Shown: positions 8,765 to 17,202 of the stretch, piece by piece
Layout of the letters: each line of letters starts with the position of its first letter
How positions within the stretch are numbered: position 1 is the first letter of the stretch
NCBI RefSeq assembly: GCF_016807805.1
Contig: NZ_CP063363.1
Coordinates: 1 to 64,000, forward strand
Source of the DNA: Xanthobacter dioxanivorans
GTDB lineage: Bacteria > Pseudomonadota > Alphaproteobacteria > Rhizobiales > Xanthobacteraceae
Reading direction: 5' to 3'
DNA length: 64,000 bases
Position numbers and translations under genes: made by a program
Notes under the pieces: generated by a model
Database searches by the model: none
What the model was told of the DNA's origin: nothing
The model's input: the letters and a program-made list of their open reading frames with translations, nothing else

Positions 8765-9634
8765 TTAGGAATTCTGCGACAGGCTGACTATCGACAACAC
8801 CTCCAAGGCGGTATTCGCTACGCTGCCAGTCGTGTCCTCTGCGGGGTCATAGGAAGCTATGGCCAAGGCCGTAACCGTGCAGCGGTTAGCGATCATCCAG
8901 ACACATTTCTTGAGAGTGCTTGGCGAAAGTCCGCCATCAGGGACGAAATTGTTGGCCCGACCAAAGGTCGGGTCGAGAACGTCGAGATCGAGATGGAGGT
9001 AAATCCGCTGCACTCCGTGCTTTTCGAACTGGTCGAGGGCGCGGGAAAGATCCCCAAAGATATCACTTTGCGGCGGCACGCGACGGATCGCAGATTTTGA
9101 TAGAACGCGCTCGGCGCCCTCGTCGGCACCGTGACCCCCGACCAGAATCACGTTCTCATCCGGGATAGGTCGAAATCCTTGAACTGTTGACGCCAGCGCT
9201 TGCCAGCAACGCCCTGTCAGGGTGCTAATGCCCATAGCATCGAGAAAATCGCCCTCGAAGGTCTCCGGCGTGTTGCAGTCGCCATGTCCATCGAACAAGA
9301 TGACTCCTAGTGGCACGTCCGGTTCAGCACATTGGATACCAGCGACGGTCCCCAGCGAGCTGTTGCAGTTGCCCGCAAGAACGATGGGCCGACCCGCGTT
9401 CATGAGACAAGCCGACACCGCTGCGGCTCCTTCTCGGTGAAGCTCGAAGGCCGTTCCTATTTCCGTTTTGAACGGCAGATGAGCTTCGAGTGTCGTCAAA
9501 GAAACCGTTCCGAACGGTTCCAGACGGCTCGCGGCTCCTGCCGCTATTAGATGAGAGGGCCCTGCCCCCATACGAAGGTTCCGGTATCCGGAGTCATAGG
9601 GAATGCAGATAAGAGTGTAATCGGCGTATGCCAT
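8765..9634 (-). CDS. Arginase/agmatinase-fold protein with altered metal site
   Basis: 289 aa from ATG 9634 (MAYADYTLICIPYDSGYRN). Ureohydrolase motifs: FDGHGDCN (D115, H117, D119) and HLDLDVLDP (D216, D218), the two aspartate-rich manganese-binding strands. The first metal motif, GGDH in arginases, is replaced by AGNCN (N89, C90, N91), so the usual histidine ligand is missing. The fold is confident. Whether it hydrolyses a guanidino compound is not. It may be a divergent ureohydrolase or bind a different metal. Longer upstream starts give hydrophobic, noncoding-looking sequence. Part of the lower-GC cargo island. Confidence 0.65.
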   Translation of the reverse strand: MAYADYTLICIPYDSGYRNLRMGAGPSHLIAAGAASRLEPFGTVSLTTLEAHLPFKTEIGTAFELHREGAAAVSACLMNAGRPIVLAGNCNSSLGTVAGIQCAEPDVPLGVILFDGHGDCNTPETFEGDFLDAMGISTLTGRCWQALASTVQGFRPIPDENVILVGGHGADEGAERVLSKSAIRRVPPQSDIFGDLSRALDQFEKHGVQRIYLHLDLDVLDPTFGRANNFVPDGGLSPSTLKKCVWMIANRCTVTALAIASYDPAEDTTGSVANTALEVLSIVSLSQNS

Positions 9635-9686
9635 AGATTCGGAAGCCCTAATTTGGCTGCGCCAAGGAGCAATAGTGTAGAGATTT

Positions 9687-9899
9687 TTAAGATCCGTGCG
9701 ATAACGCCGCAGAAACCCAAGGATGGGTGATACAATCATCGAGATCGCAATAAAGAATGCCTTCCCATCCGAACGCATTAGCAGACTCAATTCCAAGATC
9801 TGCGAACAGATGCTCGCCCCACAGCCGGCGGCGTTCTGCCTGGCCAGTATAGCCATGAACAAGAACGCCATCGACATCAAAGAAAATCGATCTCAACAT
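9687..9899 (-). pseudogene. Internally deleted HAD-family hydrolase
   Basis: The ATG at 9899 opens MLRSIFFDVDGVLVHGY, the nucleophile motif (DxD) of haloacid-dehalogenase phosphatases. After about 40 residues the sequence jumps to ANAFGWEGILYCD, which resembles the last motif of the family, and stops at 70 aa. Normal length is about 200 aa, so the middle, including the lysine and acidic motifs, is deleted. It lies between the arginase-like gene and ardC. The coding remnant is unlikely to be an enzyme. Confidence 0.55.
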
Positions 9900-9979
9900 A
9901 ACCACCGTTCGGGCGAGATTCCCGGAACCTGTACCGTAGCGGGCCTTCAAGAACTCTGCGAGAGAATGCGGTTCATTCG

Positions 9980-10909
9980 TCAGGCTGCCTCCCGCTCGCT
10001 CTCCGCCCGTGGCTGAAGGCCGTGCAGATAGGCGACCGCCCGCTGCGCATGGGCGGCTGCGGCAAAGATCGCCCTGCGGTCGTCCTGCAGCACCTTGAGC
10101 CAGGATGCGACGTAGCTCGCGTGGTCCGCGCGCGGCTCGAGCTCCGGCACCAGGCCGAGATCGGCGCAGAGGAAGCTCGCGCCGATGTCGGCGATGAGCT
10201 CTTCGCGCGCCCGCTCGCTGCGATCCTGGTGATAGCGGCTGAGATCGCGGTTGAGCCGATGCGCCGCGCCTGCCCAGTGGACACATTCATGTCCGAGAAC
10301 GCCATAGTAGCTCGCCGCGTCGCGAAAGCTCTCGAAGGCGGGCATCTGCACATGGTCGCTGGACGGCGCGAAGTACGCCTTCGTCCCGCCATAGCGGATC
10401 ACTGCGCCGGTATTGCCGAAGAAGCGGTCGGCATGCGCCACCCGCTCGATCGGGTCCGCAATCGGTTCGACGGGCCGGGCATAATAGCGCTCCGGCAGGC
10501 CCTCGATCTGGTCGCAATTGAAGACGGTGTAGGTCTTGAGGAAGGGAATCTCCCGCTCGACCTCGTCGCCGCGCGCATCGGTCTCTGTGCGCTTGAAACG
10601 GCTGGCATAGACGACGTTCGCGCCGCTTTCGCCCTTGCGGACATGTGCGCCGAGCTCGGACGCCTGCTTGAAGGTCATCCACATCGGCGAGGCGAAGCCG
10701 CGCGCCATGCTCTCCGACCAGAGCAGCAGCACGTTCATGCCGGTATAGGGTTCGCCATTGTGGCGTAGCGGCCGCGTCACGCGGCCATTCACATGGCCTG
10801 CGCTCCAGGGCTGCACCCAGGGACGCACTCCCTTCTCCAGCGCGGCAACGAGCTTTTCCGTGATCCGCGCATAGATGTCGGTGCGCGATCCGCTTTCCTT
10901 CCTCTTCAT
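9980..10909 (-). CDS. ardC: ArdC-family antirestriction protein (ssDNA-binding domain plus zincin metallopeptidase)
   Basis: 309 aa. The N-terminal DUF1738 domain (DIYARITEKLVAALEKGVRPW, NVLLLWSES) binds single-stranded DNA in ArdC. The C-terminal zincin has LGHECVHWAGAAHRL (HExxH at about 207-211) and EELIADIGASFL with the third zinc ligand. ArdC enters the recipient with conjugated DNA and protects it from restriction. The ATG at 10909 is chosen because AAGGAGG lies upstream; a TTG at 10918 is the longer alternative. Its leader contains module type 2. Intact, unlike the transfer genes it would have accompanied. Confidence 0.88.
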   Translation of the reverse strand: MKRKESGSRTDIYARITEKLVAALEKGVRPWVQPWSAGHVNGRVTRPLRHNGEPYTGMNVLLLWSESMARGFASPMWMTFKQASELGAHVRKGESGANVVYASRFKRTETDARGDEVEREIPFLKTYTVFNCDQIEGLPERYYARPVEPIADPIERVAHADRFFGNTGAVIRYGGTKAYFAPSSDHVQMPAFESFRDAASYYGVLGHECVHWAGAAHRLNRDLSRYHQDRSERAREELIADIGASFLCADLGLVPELEPRADHASYVASWLKVLQDDRRAIFAAAAHAQRAVAYLHGLQPRAESEREAA

Positions 10910-11185
10910 TGTCCTCAACCTCCTTCATGGAGGCCGCGCCGATCGCGGCCCCGTCACGGAGGTCCGTCAGGCGGGGACGGTCATGAGGTCCGCGCACCCG
11001 ACCGGGGTCCCCGGCGCGCCTGCGCGACGGGGTGGTCAGGGCCGAAACGCAGTGGAGGACGGCGCAGCCGTTGCGCGGACCGCCGGACCCGGCAGGACCG
11101 CCGTCCGGGACGGGCCGCGCCAGCGCGCCAATCCCGGCCCCTCTCCTATCGCCATCTGGAAATTCACAGAGCCGCGTGCTATTTA
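10910..11185 (-). promoter_or_regulatory. ardC leader with module type 2, copy B (10981-11070)
   Basis: Aligns with 6371-6465: TCATGAGG, ACCGGGGTCCCC, the stem GGCGCGCC/TGCGCGAC, GGGGTGGTCAGG, GAAACGCAGTGGAGG. Both copies precede leftward genes by about 70-160 bp. A conserved promoter or structured 5' RNA element is likely. Confidence 0.55.
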
Positions 11186-11203
11186 TCTGACTAGCTGACT
11201 AGG
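11186..11203 (+). promoter_or_regulatory. Tandem CTGACTAG repeats before phd/vapC
   Basis: CTGACTAG occurs twice back to back (11187-11194 and 11195-11202), 10 bp before the antitoxin start. Phd-family antitoxins bind repeats in this position and repress their own operon; by analogy this is the operator. A TATTTA at 11180-11185 may be the -10 box. Confidence 0.5.
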
Positions 11204-11212
11204 TATGGATCG

Positions 11213-11518
11213 ATGGCCAAACAGGCAGAGCGTGCAAGGGCAGGCAAAGCATCCGGCGGCCGAACGGCGGCCGGACGCTGGAAGCTCGAGGATGCGAAGG
11301 CCCGCTTCAGCGAGGTCGTGCGCCATGCCCGCGAGGACGGCCCGCAGCGCGTCACCGTGCGGGGCCAGGACGCCGTCGTCGTCATGAGCGTCGAGGAGTT
11401 CGAGCGCCTTGCGCCGGCGAAGCCGCGGCCACCTTTCGTTGCGTTCATGGAGAGCCTGCATCTCGGCGGCCTCGACCTGGAACGCGAGGCGGATCGCGGC
11501 CGGGATGTCGAGCTTTGA
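11213..11518 (+). CDS. Phd/YefM-type antitoxin
   Basis: 101 aa. A basic, low-complexity N-terminus (to about residue 21) precedes the Phd/YefM DNA-binding fold: WKLEDAKARFSEVVRHARED, QRVTVRGQDAVVVMSVEEFERL. The C-terminal tail (FVAFMESLHLGG) is the usual toxin-wrapping part. Neutralises the VapC toxin coded by the next gene, whose TTG start overlaps this stop by 4 bases. Expected to repress its own promoter through the CTGACTAG repeats. Confidence 0.85.
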   Translation: MAKQAERARAGKASGGRTAAGRWKLEDAKARFSEVVRHAREDGPQRVTVRGQDAVVVMSVEEFERLAPAKPRPPFVAFMESLHLGGLDLEREADRGRDVEL

Positions 11519-11988
11519 AGGGCTGGCTGCTCGATACCAATGTCGTCGCCGCACTGATCAACCCGAGAGGCGCGCCATCGGTGAAGTCCTGGGCGGCGCG
11601 GCAGGATGAGGACACTTTCCATATCAGCGTGCTGACCCTCGCCGAGTACGACAAGGGCATCCACAACCTGCCCGCCGACCATTCCGAGCGGCCGCGTTAC
11701 ATCGCGGCGCGCGATGCGCTCGCCGAACGGTTCGGCCCGCGCGTGCTTTCGCTTGGCGACGCCGTCGTGCGGCGCTGGGGACGAATATCCGGGGAGGTGA
11801 AACGGGCGGGCGGGCATGCGCCGCCGGTGATCGACACGCTGCTCGCCGCATGCGCGATCGAGCATGATCTGTATCTCGTCACGCGCAATGTGAGGGATAC
11901 GAAGCCCTCCGGCGCAAGCGTGTTCGACCCGTGGAATGACGATGAGGCGGACTTTCCGCTGAGTCCGCGCGCCGGAAGGGCGCGGTAG
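11515..11988 (+). CDS. VapC-type PIN-domain toxin
   Basis: 157 aa from TTG 11515, overlapping the antitoxin stop. PIN-domain acidic residues are all visible: LLDTNV (D7), LAEYDKG (E44), VIDTLLAACA (D107) and TRNVRD (D128). VapC toxins are Mg-dependent RNases that cut tRNA or rRNA when the antitoxin is lost. The last 15 residues (DEADFPLSPRAGRAR) extend past the usual end. Acts as a plasmid-stabilising pair; followed by a strong terminator. Confidence 0.88.
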   Translation: MKGWLLDTNVVAALINPRGAPSVKSWAARQDEDTFHISVLTLAEYDKGIHNLPADHSERPRYIAARDALAERFGPRVLSLGDAVVRRWGRISGEVKRAGGHAPPVIDTLLAACAIEHDLYLVTRNVRDTKPSGASVFDPWNDDEADFPLSPRAGRAR

Positions 11989-11992
11989 CGAC

Positions 11993-12030
11993 AACGAAAG
12001 GGCCGGCCCGGTCGGGCCAGCCCTTTCGTT
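11993..12030. terminator. Strong hairpin between vapC and the convergent gene
   Basis: AACGAAAGGGC pairs with GCCCTTTCGTT across a GC-rich loop. It starts 4 bp after the vapC stop and can serve the leftward gene ending at 12073 as well. Confidence 0.75.
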
Positions 12031-12072
12031 GCAGAGATGAGGGGCGAGGCCGAAGCCTCGCCCGAGAGCGAC

Positions 12073-12657
12073 TCAGCCGAGGGCCGCCATCTGCAGTTCG
12101 GCCGCCTTGCGGTCGACGCTCTGGCCCGGGTTCTCGACCGGCCGCTCGAACGGCTTCCACGCCTCGCCGACGACGTGCTCGTAGGCGGCGATGGCGCCCT
12201 CGGCGGCCATCATCAGCGCGTGGGACTGCAAGGCCATGTCGGCGGCGAACTCGCGCTTGCGCTGCGCGGCGCTGTCGAAGCCGACCGGACCGTCGAGGTC
12301 CTCGTCGCGGGTATCGTTGGCGGCCTTGGCCGTCGCGTCGCGGGCTTCCGTCACCGCCCGGCTGTAGAACTGCCCGGCCCCGTGGGCCGAACCCACATAG
12401 GCGCCGACGATGCGCTGGAGGTGGATCTGCATCGCCCGCTCGCCGAGGCCTTCGCCGAGGCTGTCGGCGGTCTCGACGATGAGGCGCCGATGGAGGTCGC
12501 GGATGCCGTCGCCGTCGAGAACGGGCAAGCCGAAGCTTTCGGAAATGAGCGTGGCCTGGGCGGGGTCGGGGCAGCACAGCCGGACCATTTCGAGAGTGGT
12601 GCCCTTGCGGAGCTGGACGACCTTGGCGGCCTGGCGCGGAGCGGCGGACTTGGTCAT
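12073..12657 (-). CDS. Hypothetical plasmid protein (194 aa)
   Basis: Starts MTKSAAPRQAAKVVQLRKG at ATG 12657 with AAAGGAAA 7 bases upstream. The body is mostly helical and soluble, with several alanine/glutamate-rich segments (LGERAMQIHLQRIVGAY, HALMMAAEGAIAAYEHVVGE). No known domain was recognised. Genes of this kind sit among DUF genes on rhizobial plasmids. Intact; the long leader upstream carries module type 3. Confidence 0.6.
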   Translation of the reverse strand: MTKSAAPRQAAKVVQLRKGTTLEMVRLCCPDPAQATLISESFGLPVLDGDGIRDLHRRLIVETADSLGEGLGERAMQIHLQRIVGAYVGSAHGAGQFYSRAVTEARDATAKAANDTRDEDLDGPVGFDSAAQRKREFAADMALQSHALMMAAEGAIAAYEHVVGEAWKPFERPVENPGQSVDRKAAELQMAALG

Positions 12658-13048
12658 GGCGATTTCCTTTCGTTCGGTTTCTCCCCAAGGCCCGGACCGG
12701 CTCCTGCCGGCCCTCCCTTCGGGTGCGGGCGAACCAAGCCGGCGGGAGAACGGGCGCTTCAGGGTCCGGGGCGGCCGGATCGAGCGGAGCGGGTTTGCGG
12801 CCAAGCAGGGCCTTCAGGCCCTCGCGCGGGACGCGGGCCCGCTTTGCGAGAGTGGCTGCTCCGGCCGCAACGCGGCGCGCCAGCGGCCTTGAAGCGCCCG
12901 TCCGCCGGCTTAAGACCGCGACAAACCCGAGGGGTGGTCCGGCGGACCGGACTCACGACATGAGAAACCGACCGGCAAGGACCGCCATGACAGGCCGTGC
13001 GCCGGTGAACAGTCCGCCATTTCCAGCGGCAGCAGTACCGCCGCAGCG
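12658..13048 (-). promoter_or_regulatory. Noncoding leader with module type 3, copy A (12800-12840)
   Basis: No gene in about 390 bp. Bases 12800-12840 (AGCAGGGCCTTCAGGCCCT, then CGCGGGACGCGGGCCCG) match 17001-17042 before the ParB-like gene, and both leaders also share a GCCCTC...TTC stem about 90 bp closer to the start. The minus-strand RNA would fold into a series of strong GC hairpins. Confidence 0.45.
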
Positions 13049-13351
13049 TCAGGCTGTTTCGACCGCACGCGCCCAGACGTCCGGTCGCCAGAGCCGGATG
13101 AACTCTTCGATCTCGCCGCGATAGGCCTCCGGGTAATACGCCACGGAGAATTCGGCGAGGCCGGTGACGACGATGGCCATGTCGCGGCGGATCGCGCGAT
13201 CCACCGCGAAGATCTCGGAGAGGTCGAAGCCGCCTAGGCTGTCGGCATTCCACCAAGCGAGGATGAAGCTCGCGACGCGGCGCGACTGGCCGGTATCGCT
13301 CCTGGCGATGGCCAGAAGCCGTTCGAACGCCGCGCGTGCTGCTTCATCCAT
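13049..13351 (-). CDS. DUF7673 family protein
   Basis: 100 aa: MDEAARAAFERLLAIARSDT, SRRVASFILAWWNAD, GGFDLSEIFAVDRAI, PEAYRGEIEEFIRLWRPDVW. This pattern is typical of a small plasmid family (DUF7673) of unknown function. Its start overlaps the end of the upstream gene by 8 bases, so it is translated as the last gene of the 15105-13049 operon. Confidence 0.65.
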   Translation of the reverse strand: MDEAARAAFERLLAIARSDTGQSRRVASFILAWWNADSLGGFDLSEIFAVDRAIRRDMAIVVTGLAEFSVAYYPEAYRGEIEEFIRLWRPDVWARAVETA

Positions 13352-13748
13352 GGCCGCACTCCCGATGGTCGCTGGAGCCTGGCGGAAGGCCGCCGCGATG
13401 GCACGATCCGCCGTCGGGCCGAGCCTCGCGATCGAGGGCAAGTCCATGGCGCCGGCGGAAAGCCTCGATGGCCGCATCCTGACGGGCGAGCTTGCGTGAC
13501 AAGGCGTCGATCTCCGGCTGGCGCTCTGCGGTGAACGCCGCGAGATGCGCGCGATAGCGCTCGAGGAACGCGCTCGGTTCAGGAGCCTTGCCACGCCGAT
13601 GGCAGGCATGGCGCGGCTTGAGCTGCGGGATGAACGCCGTCATGCGCCGGGTGATCTGGCGGTCGATCAGGTCGAGCTGGCGCTGGATCTGCCGGCGCGC
13701 CTCCTCCATGCGGGACAGCTCGGCGAGACGTTCGGCAGGGCCGGTCAT
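13344..13748 (-). CDS. Hypothetical coiled-coil protein (134 aa)
   Basis: MTGPAERLAELSRMEEARRQ begins a charged helix through IDRQITRRM; a second helix covers FLERYRAHLAAF to EAFRRRHGL. The last 25 residues are glycine-rich and low in structure. The ATG at 13748 overlaps the stop of the upstream gene as ATGA. No family name recognised. Operon position suggests a job shared with the DUF7007 protein. Confidence 0.6.
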   Translation of the reverse strand: MTGPAERLAELSRMEEARRQIQRQLDLIDRQITRRMTAFIPQLKPRHACHRRGKAPEPSAFLERYRAHLAAFTAERQPEIDALSRKLARQDAAIEAFRRRHGLALDREARPDGGSCHRGGLPPGSSDHRECGHG

Positions 13749-14632
13749 CTCCCTGCCCTCCCGTTCCATCCGATGAAGCTCGACGGGCCGCCATAGATGC
13801 GATGCCGGGCCGGATCGATGACGAAGCCGAAGCGCCCGATGCTGTACTCGGCCGATGGCACGAGGAAACGCCGTTCCTCGGTTCCTGGGCCGCGCTTGCC
13901 GCCGAGCGTCGCGACCACCTCGACGAATCCCGCCTGCTGGTCCGACGTGATCGCCGAGATGACGATCCAGTCGGCGGCGTGTTCGCGCTCGAAGGCGCGG
14001 CGATCCTTTTCGCGGGACTCCCCGGGGAGCAGCACCGTGCCGAAGATCACCTCCCAGGCATCGGGCCAGCTATCCTTGATCGTGCGCTCGGCGCAGCGCC
14101 GCTCGAAGGCAGTGAAAAGATGCGGGAACGTGATCGCGACCGCCGCCCAGCACTCGTCCTCTTCGTACCAGCCGCCCTCGGTGCGAAGCAGCGGATGGAC
14201 CTTGCGATTGCGTTCGGCCGAGATGTGGAAACCGCCATGGCCGGCCGTGGAGTGGAAGACGACGTCCTCGGCATAGAGCGTGGCGCCCTGCGAGGCGCCC
14301 CATGGCGTGCTGGCGCGCGAGCCTATCTCCTTGCGGCCGAGCGCCCGCTTCTCGCGCTGATGCTCGGCGCTTTCGAGGACGCGGGCACGAAACGCCGCCT
14401 CGTCGGCAAGCTCGCCCCAATGGCCGTAAAAGTGGGAGCGGGACCATTGCGCCATTGGCCGACCGATGCGCCAGCCAGTGACGAGATAGTGCCCGCCGTC
14501 GCGGCCTGGTGCCATGGCGAAGGCGGTCTCGCCGACAAGCGCGACGAGCAGGCCGTCGGAGCTGCGGCCGAAGGAAACCCCCGGAAGTCCGGGGGCCTCT
14601 TCGATGTTGTTGGCGGCAGCTCTCGCGTTCAT
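13745..14632 (-). CDS. DUF7007 domain protein
   Basis: 295 aa. The segment WGASQGATLYAEDVVFHST, AGHGGFHISAERNRKVHPLL and WYEEDECWAAVAITFPHLF is characteristic of DUF7007, found on alphaproteobacterial plasmids and phage-like elements; no activity is established. Histidine/glutamate clusters could bind metal but this is speculation. ATGA overlaps join it to both neighbours, so the four genes 15105-13049 are one tightly coupled operon. Confidence 0.6.
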   Translation of the reverse strand: MNARAAANNIEEAPGLPGVSFGRSSDGLLVALVGETAFAMAPGRDGGHYLVTGWRIGRPMAQWSRSHFYGHWGELADEAAFRARVLESAEHQREKRALGRKEIGSRASTPWGASQGATLYAEDVVFHSTAGHGGFHISAERNRKVHPLLRTEGGWYEEDECWAAVAITFPHLFTAFERRCAERTIKDSWPDAWEVIFGTVLLPGESREKDRRAFEREHAADWIVISAITSDQQAGFVEVVATLGGKRGPGTEERRFLVPSAEYSIGRFGFVIDPARHRIYGGPSSFIGWNGRAGR

Positions 14633-15105
14633 GCTGCGGCCCTCCCCTCGTCGTCGCCAGGCGCAGCATCGTCGGCCGTGACCTCGCGCAGCACGGCGTG
14701 CGGGTAGCCATGGCTCTTCAGCCAGGCCTGCGCGGCGTCGCGGCTCTCGGCGAGATGGATGAGCTCGGCGTCCTCGCCGGCCCGGTCGAGGACCAGGACC
14801 GAGCCGATGGCGGGCCGCTCGACGACGGTGAAGGTGAGGTCGTTATTCACCGAAAAGGTCTGGTGAACGCGCAGCACGATGACGCCGCCGCTGCCGAAGT
14901 CCCCCTTGTGCAGGGTGATCGAGGCGGGCAGCGTGGTGCTGCCGACGACGGCCTGCGCGCGCTTGGCGATCAGCCGGCCGCCGCTGTTGCGGTTCTCCCA
15001 GGCGGCGAGCTTCTTGCGATGACGCTCGGGCGGACGCGGCGATCCGTCGGCATAGCGGATGAGCGCGCCGAGCGGCGCGCGGTCGAAGATCAGTTGTGCG
15101 GACAT
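14629..15105 (-). CDS. Hypothetical plasmid protein (158 aa), first gene of the 15105-13049 operon
   Basis: MSAQLIFDRAPLGALIRYAD, then RPPERHRKKLAAWENRN, TTLPASITLHKGDFGSGGV and a beta-rich middle, ending in an acidic tail. The start has GGGAG 7 bases upstream. No named domain was recognised. The stop overlaps the next start (ATGA). Confidence 0.6.
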   Translation of the reverse strand: MSAQLIFDRAPLGALIRYADGSPRPPERHRKKLAAWENRNSGGRLIAKRAQAVVGSTTLPASITLHKGDFGSGGVIVLRVHQTFSVNNDLTFTVVERPAIGSVLVLDRAGEDAELIHLAESRDAAQAWLKSHGYPHAVLREVTADDAAPGDDEGRAAA

Positions 15106-15194
15106 GGAAAGTCTCCCTGTGCAGGGTGTTGGAAACGAAGCCGCCGCCGGCGATGCCGGCGGCGGGGTTCGATCGGAGGGGAAGAGGAGCGGGC

Positions 15195-16867
15195 CTATTC
15201 GGCGGCTTCCCTGAAGGCCTCGCCGTCCTCGTCGGACGGCTCGGCGGTCGCGCCGTCGGCAGCTTCATCGGCTTCGTCGCCATCCTCGGTCGGCGCGCTG
15301 GCCGTCAGCCACGGGCCGAGCGCCGTCGCATCCGGAGCGAAGAGCGCGGAGGGGTGGATGAAGCGAGCTTCCTTGAAATGCTCGACGAGCGCCGCGCGCG
15401 TGTCCTTCACCCGCTGACGTGGCAGGACCGGCGTGTCCTTGCAGGACGCCTCCAGTGCCGGTCGCGCCAGGCAGGAGAGGAAGTCGTCGGTGCCCATATT
15501 GGGCAGGAAGCCATCCGCCCCGACCGTGGCGCCGGCGATGCGTGCGACGATGCCGCTATTGGTGGCGTTCTCCCGGCACGAGAAGACGTCGGCGAGCATC
15601 GATCGGGCCGCGACGCGCAGCGTGTCCATGTCGAAGGCGAGCTTGCCCTCGCCGTCGAACAGGATGGCGGCGTGCTTCGCGAGCCGGCTGTGGCCGTAAT
15701 AGACGCCGCCGCTGCCGGTCGTGACGGAGACGTTCTGGCCGGCGAAGGCGAGGATGAGCAGCGCCGTCAGCGTGTCGTCCTCGATCGGGGCGCGGCCGAG
15801 CGCCTCGCGCAGCGCGTCGGTGCGGAAGTCGCCGATCATCTCGACGCCCTTGCGCGTCACGTCGGGACGGGTCTTCGCCACGACGCCGACGTCGTCCATC
15901 GTGCTGTCGGGACCGCTCCCCGCCTTGCCGGCCTTCCTGGGCTCGGGCATGCGGTAATGTACGCTCTGCACGCGGCCGTCGCGGTCGAGATACATCGCGG
16001 TGCAATCCGACTTCGTCGGCTTGCCGTGGACGCGCTCGGCCTTCGGCGGCAGCTTCACCTCGCCCCAGTTCGTAGACTCGGCGATGATGCCCTTCTCCGG
16101 CAGGTTGTTCGCCATCCACTCCTGCTGCGCCCCGAGGAAGGCCTCGACGTTGGTGGTGTAGCGGCTGTCCTCGTCGGCCGGAGCGAACAGGTCCTCGACC
16201 CATTCGATCCCGTAGGCCTGGGCGAGGTCGTCGCCGAAGCTCGCGTGCCGGGCATACATGCGCTTCTTCTGCAGGCCCTGGCGACGCTCCACCACGAGAC
16301 CTGCGGATCGCCCTTCGACGGCTTGTGCTTCTTCCAGACCTCCTTCTGCTCGTCGAGCGAGGCCGCGGCAATGGTGCGCAGCTGGCGCTCGTCGGGCATG
16401 TCGCCCTTGGCCATGTGATCGAGCATGGCCGGCAGCACGTTGGCGAGCAGCCGCAGCTGCTTGATGCGACGGACGTTCAGCGCCAGCGCGATGGCGATGG
16501 CTTCCTCCGTCCAGTCGAGTGCCACCAGGCGCTCGATCGCGCGCCACTGATCGACCGGGTTCAGCGGCTCGCGGGCGATGTTCTCGATCATCGAACGCAT
16601 GGCGCCGTTGTCGTTGGCAGGCTCGTCGACGAGGACCTGGATCTCATCCAGGCCGGCGGCGATGGCCTGCTTCACGCGACGATGGCCGCGGTCAATGATG
16701 TAGCCGTTGCCGCCGCAGGTTTCCGGCGTGATGACAGGCGGCTGGAGGATGCCGACAGCCTTGATGGTGGCGAGCAGCAGAGCGTCGGCCTGCGGCGTGG
16801 CCTTGGTATGGCGCGCGCGATCGGGGTTTTCCTTCAGCGCACGCGGATCGACTTTCATGAGGTGCAT
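15195..16867 (-). pseudogene. ParB-like nuclease/partition-domain protein, frameshifted
   Basis: Two frames together make about 558 codons. The first, from ATG 16867, has a ParB/Spo0J N-terminal domain (KVDPRALKENPDRARHTKAT, PPVITPETCGGNGYIIDRGH, RRVKQAI) and a helix-turn-helix region (DQWRAIERLVALDWTEEAIA). It runs to SWWSVAR near 16285. The second takes up at QKKRMYARHASFGDDLAQAY and runs 360 aa to an acidic C-terminus at 15195. A missing base in the G-run at about 16277 explains the shift. ParB-like proteins bind DNA for partition, gene control or CTP-dependent clamping. As the rest is in good order, a consensus error is quite possible. Confidence 0.75.
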
Positions 16868-17133
16868 AGGGATGCTCCATCCAGGGGTTTGCGGACCAGC
16901 CCGGCCGGGCGGCCCTCTCTCGTCTTCTTTCCGAAGACACCCCCCGGCCCGCGGAGCGGACGGGCCGGTGCAACTGCGGCCGAGCATCCCTGCCCGGCTG
17001 GACCAGCAGGGCTTCCAGCCCTGCGCAGGACGACGGGCCGGGATCGCGTGGGGCGCGGTTGAGCGTCAGCGTCAGCGGTCCGTCCGATCTGCGAGCGAGC
17101 ATTTCACCTCCCTCCCTCTCCTCCTTCCTTCTC
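16868..17133 (-). promoter_or_regulatory. Leader of the ParB-like gene with module type 3, copy B (17001-17042)
   Basis: Counterpart of 12800-12840: AGCAGGGCTTCCAGCCCTG, then CGCAGGACGACGGGCCGG. Further GC stems (CCCCCCGGCCCG...CGGGCCGG) lie nearer the start codon. No gene is seen in the interval. Confidence 0.45.
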
Positions 17134-17168
17134 TTGAACTCCGCGCGTTCTGACGCTATCTTGCGTCA
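17134..17168 (+). promoter_or_regulatory. Promoter and operator of the ParS/RES pair
   Basis: TTGAAC (17134-17139), a 17-bp spacer and TATCTT (17157-17162). The -10 box is framed by a perfect dyad, TGACGC at 17151 and GCGTCA ending at 17168. This is the layout of an autoregulated toxin-antitoxin promoter where the antitoxin blocks polymerase. Confidence 0.6.
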
Positions 17169-17202
17169 ATATGACCGGCACGAAGACATGGAGGTCTGAG
17201 CC

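Noticed and set aside
15096..16418. A 440-codon plus-strand frame opposite the ParB-like gene
   Set aside because: The minus strand carries the ParB-like domains in two frames; the plus frame is low-complexity and matches nothing.
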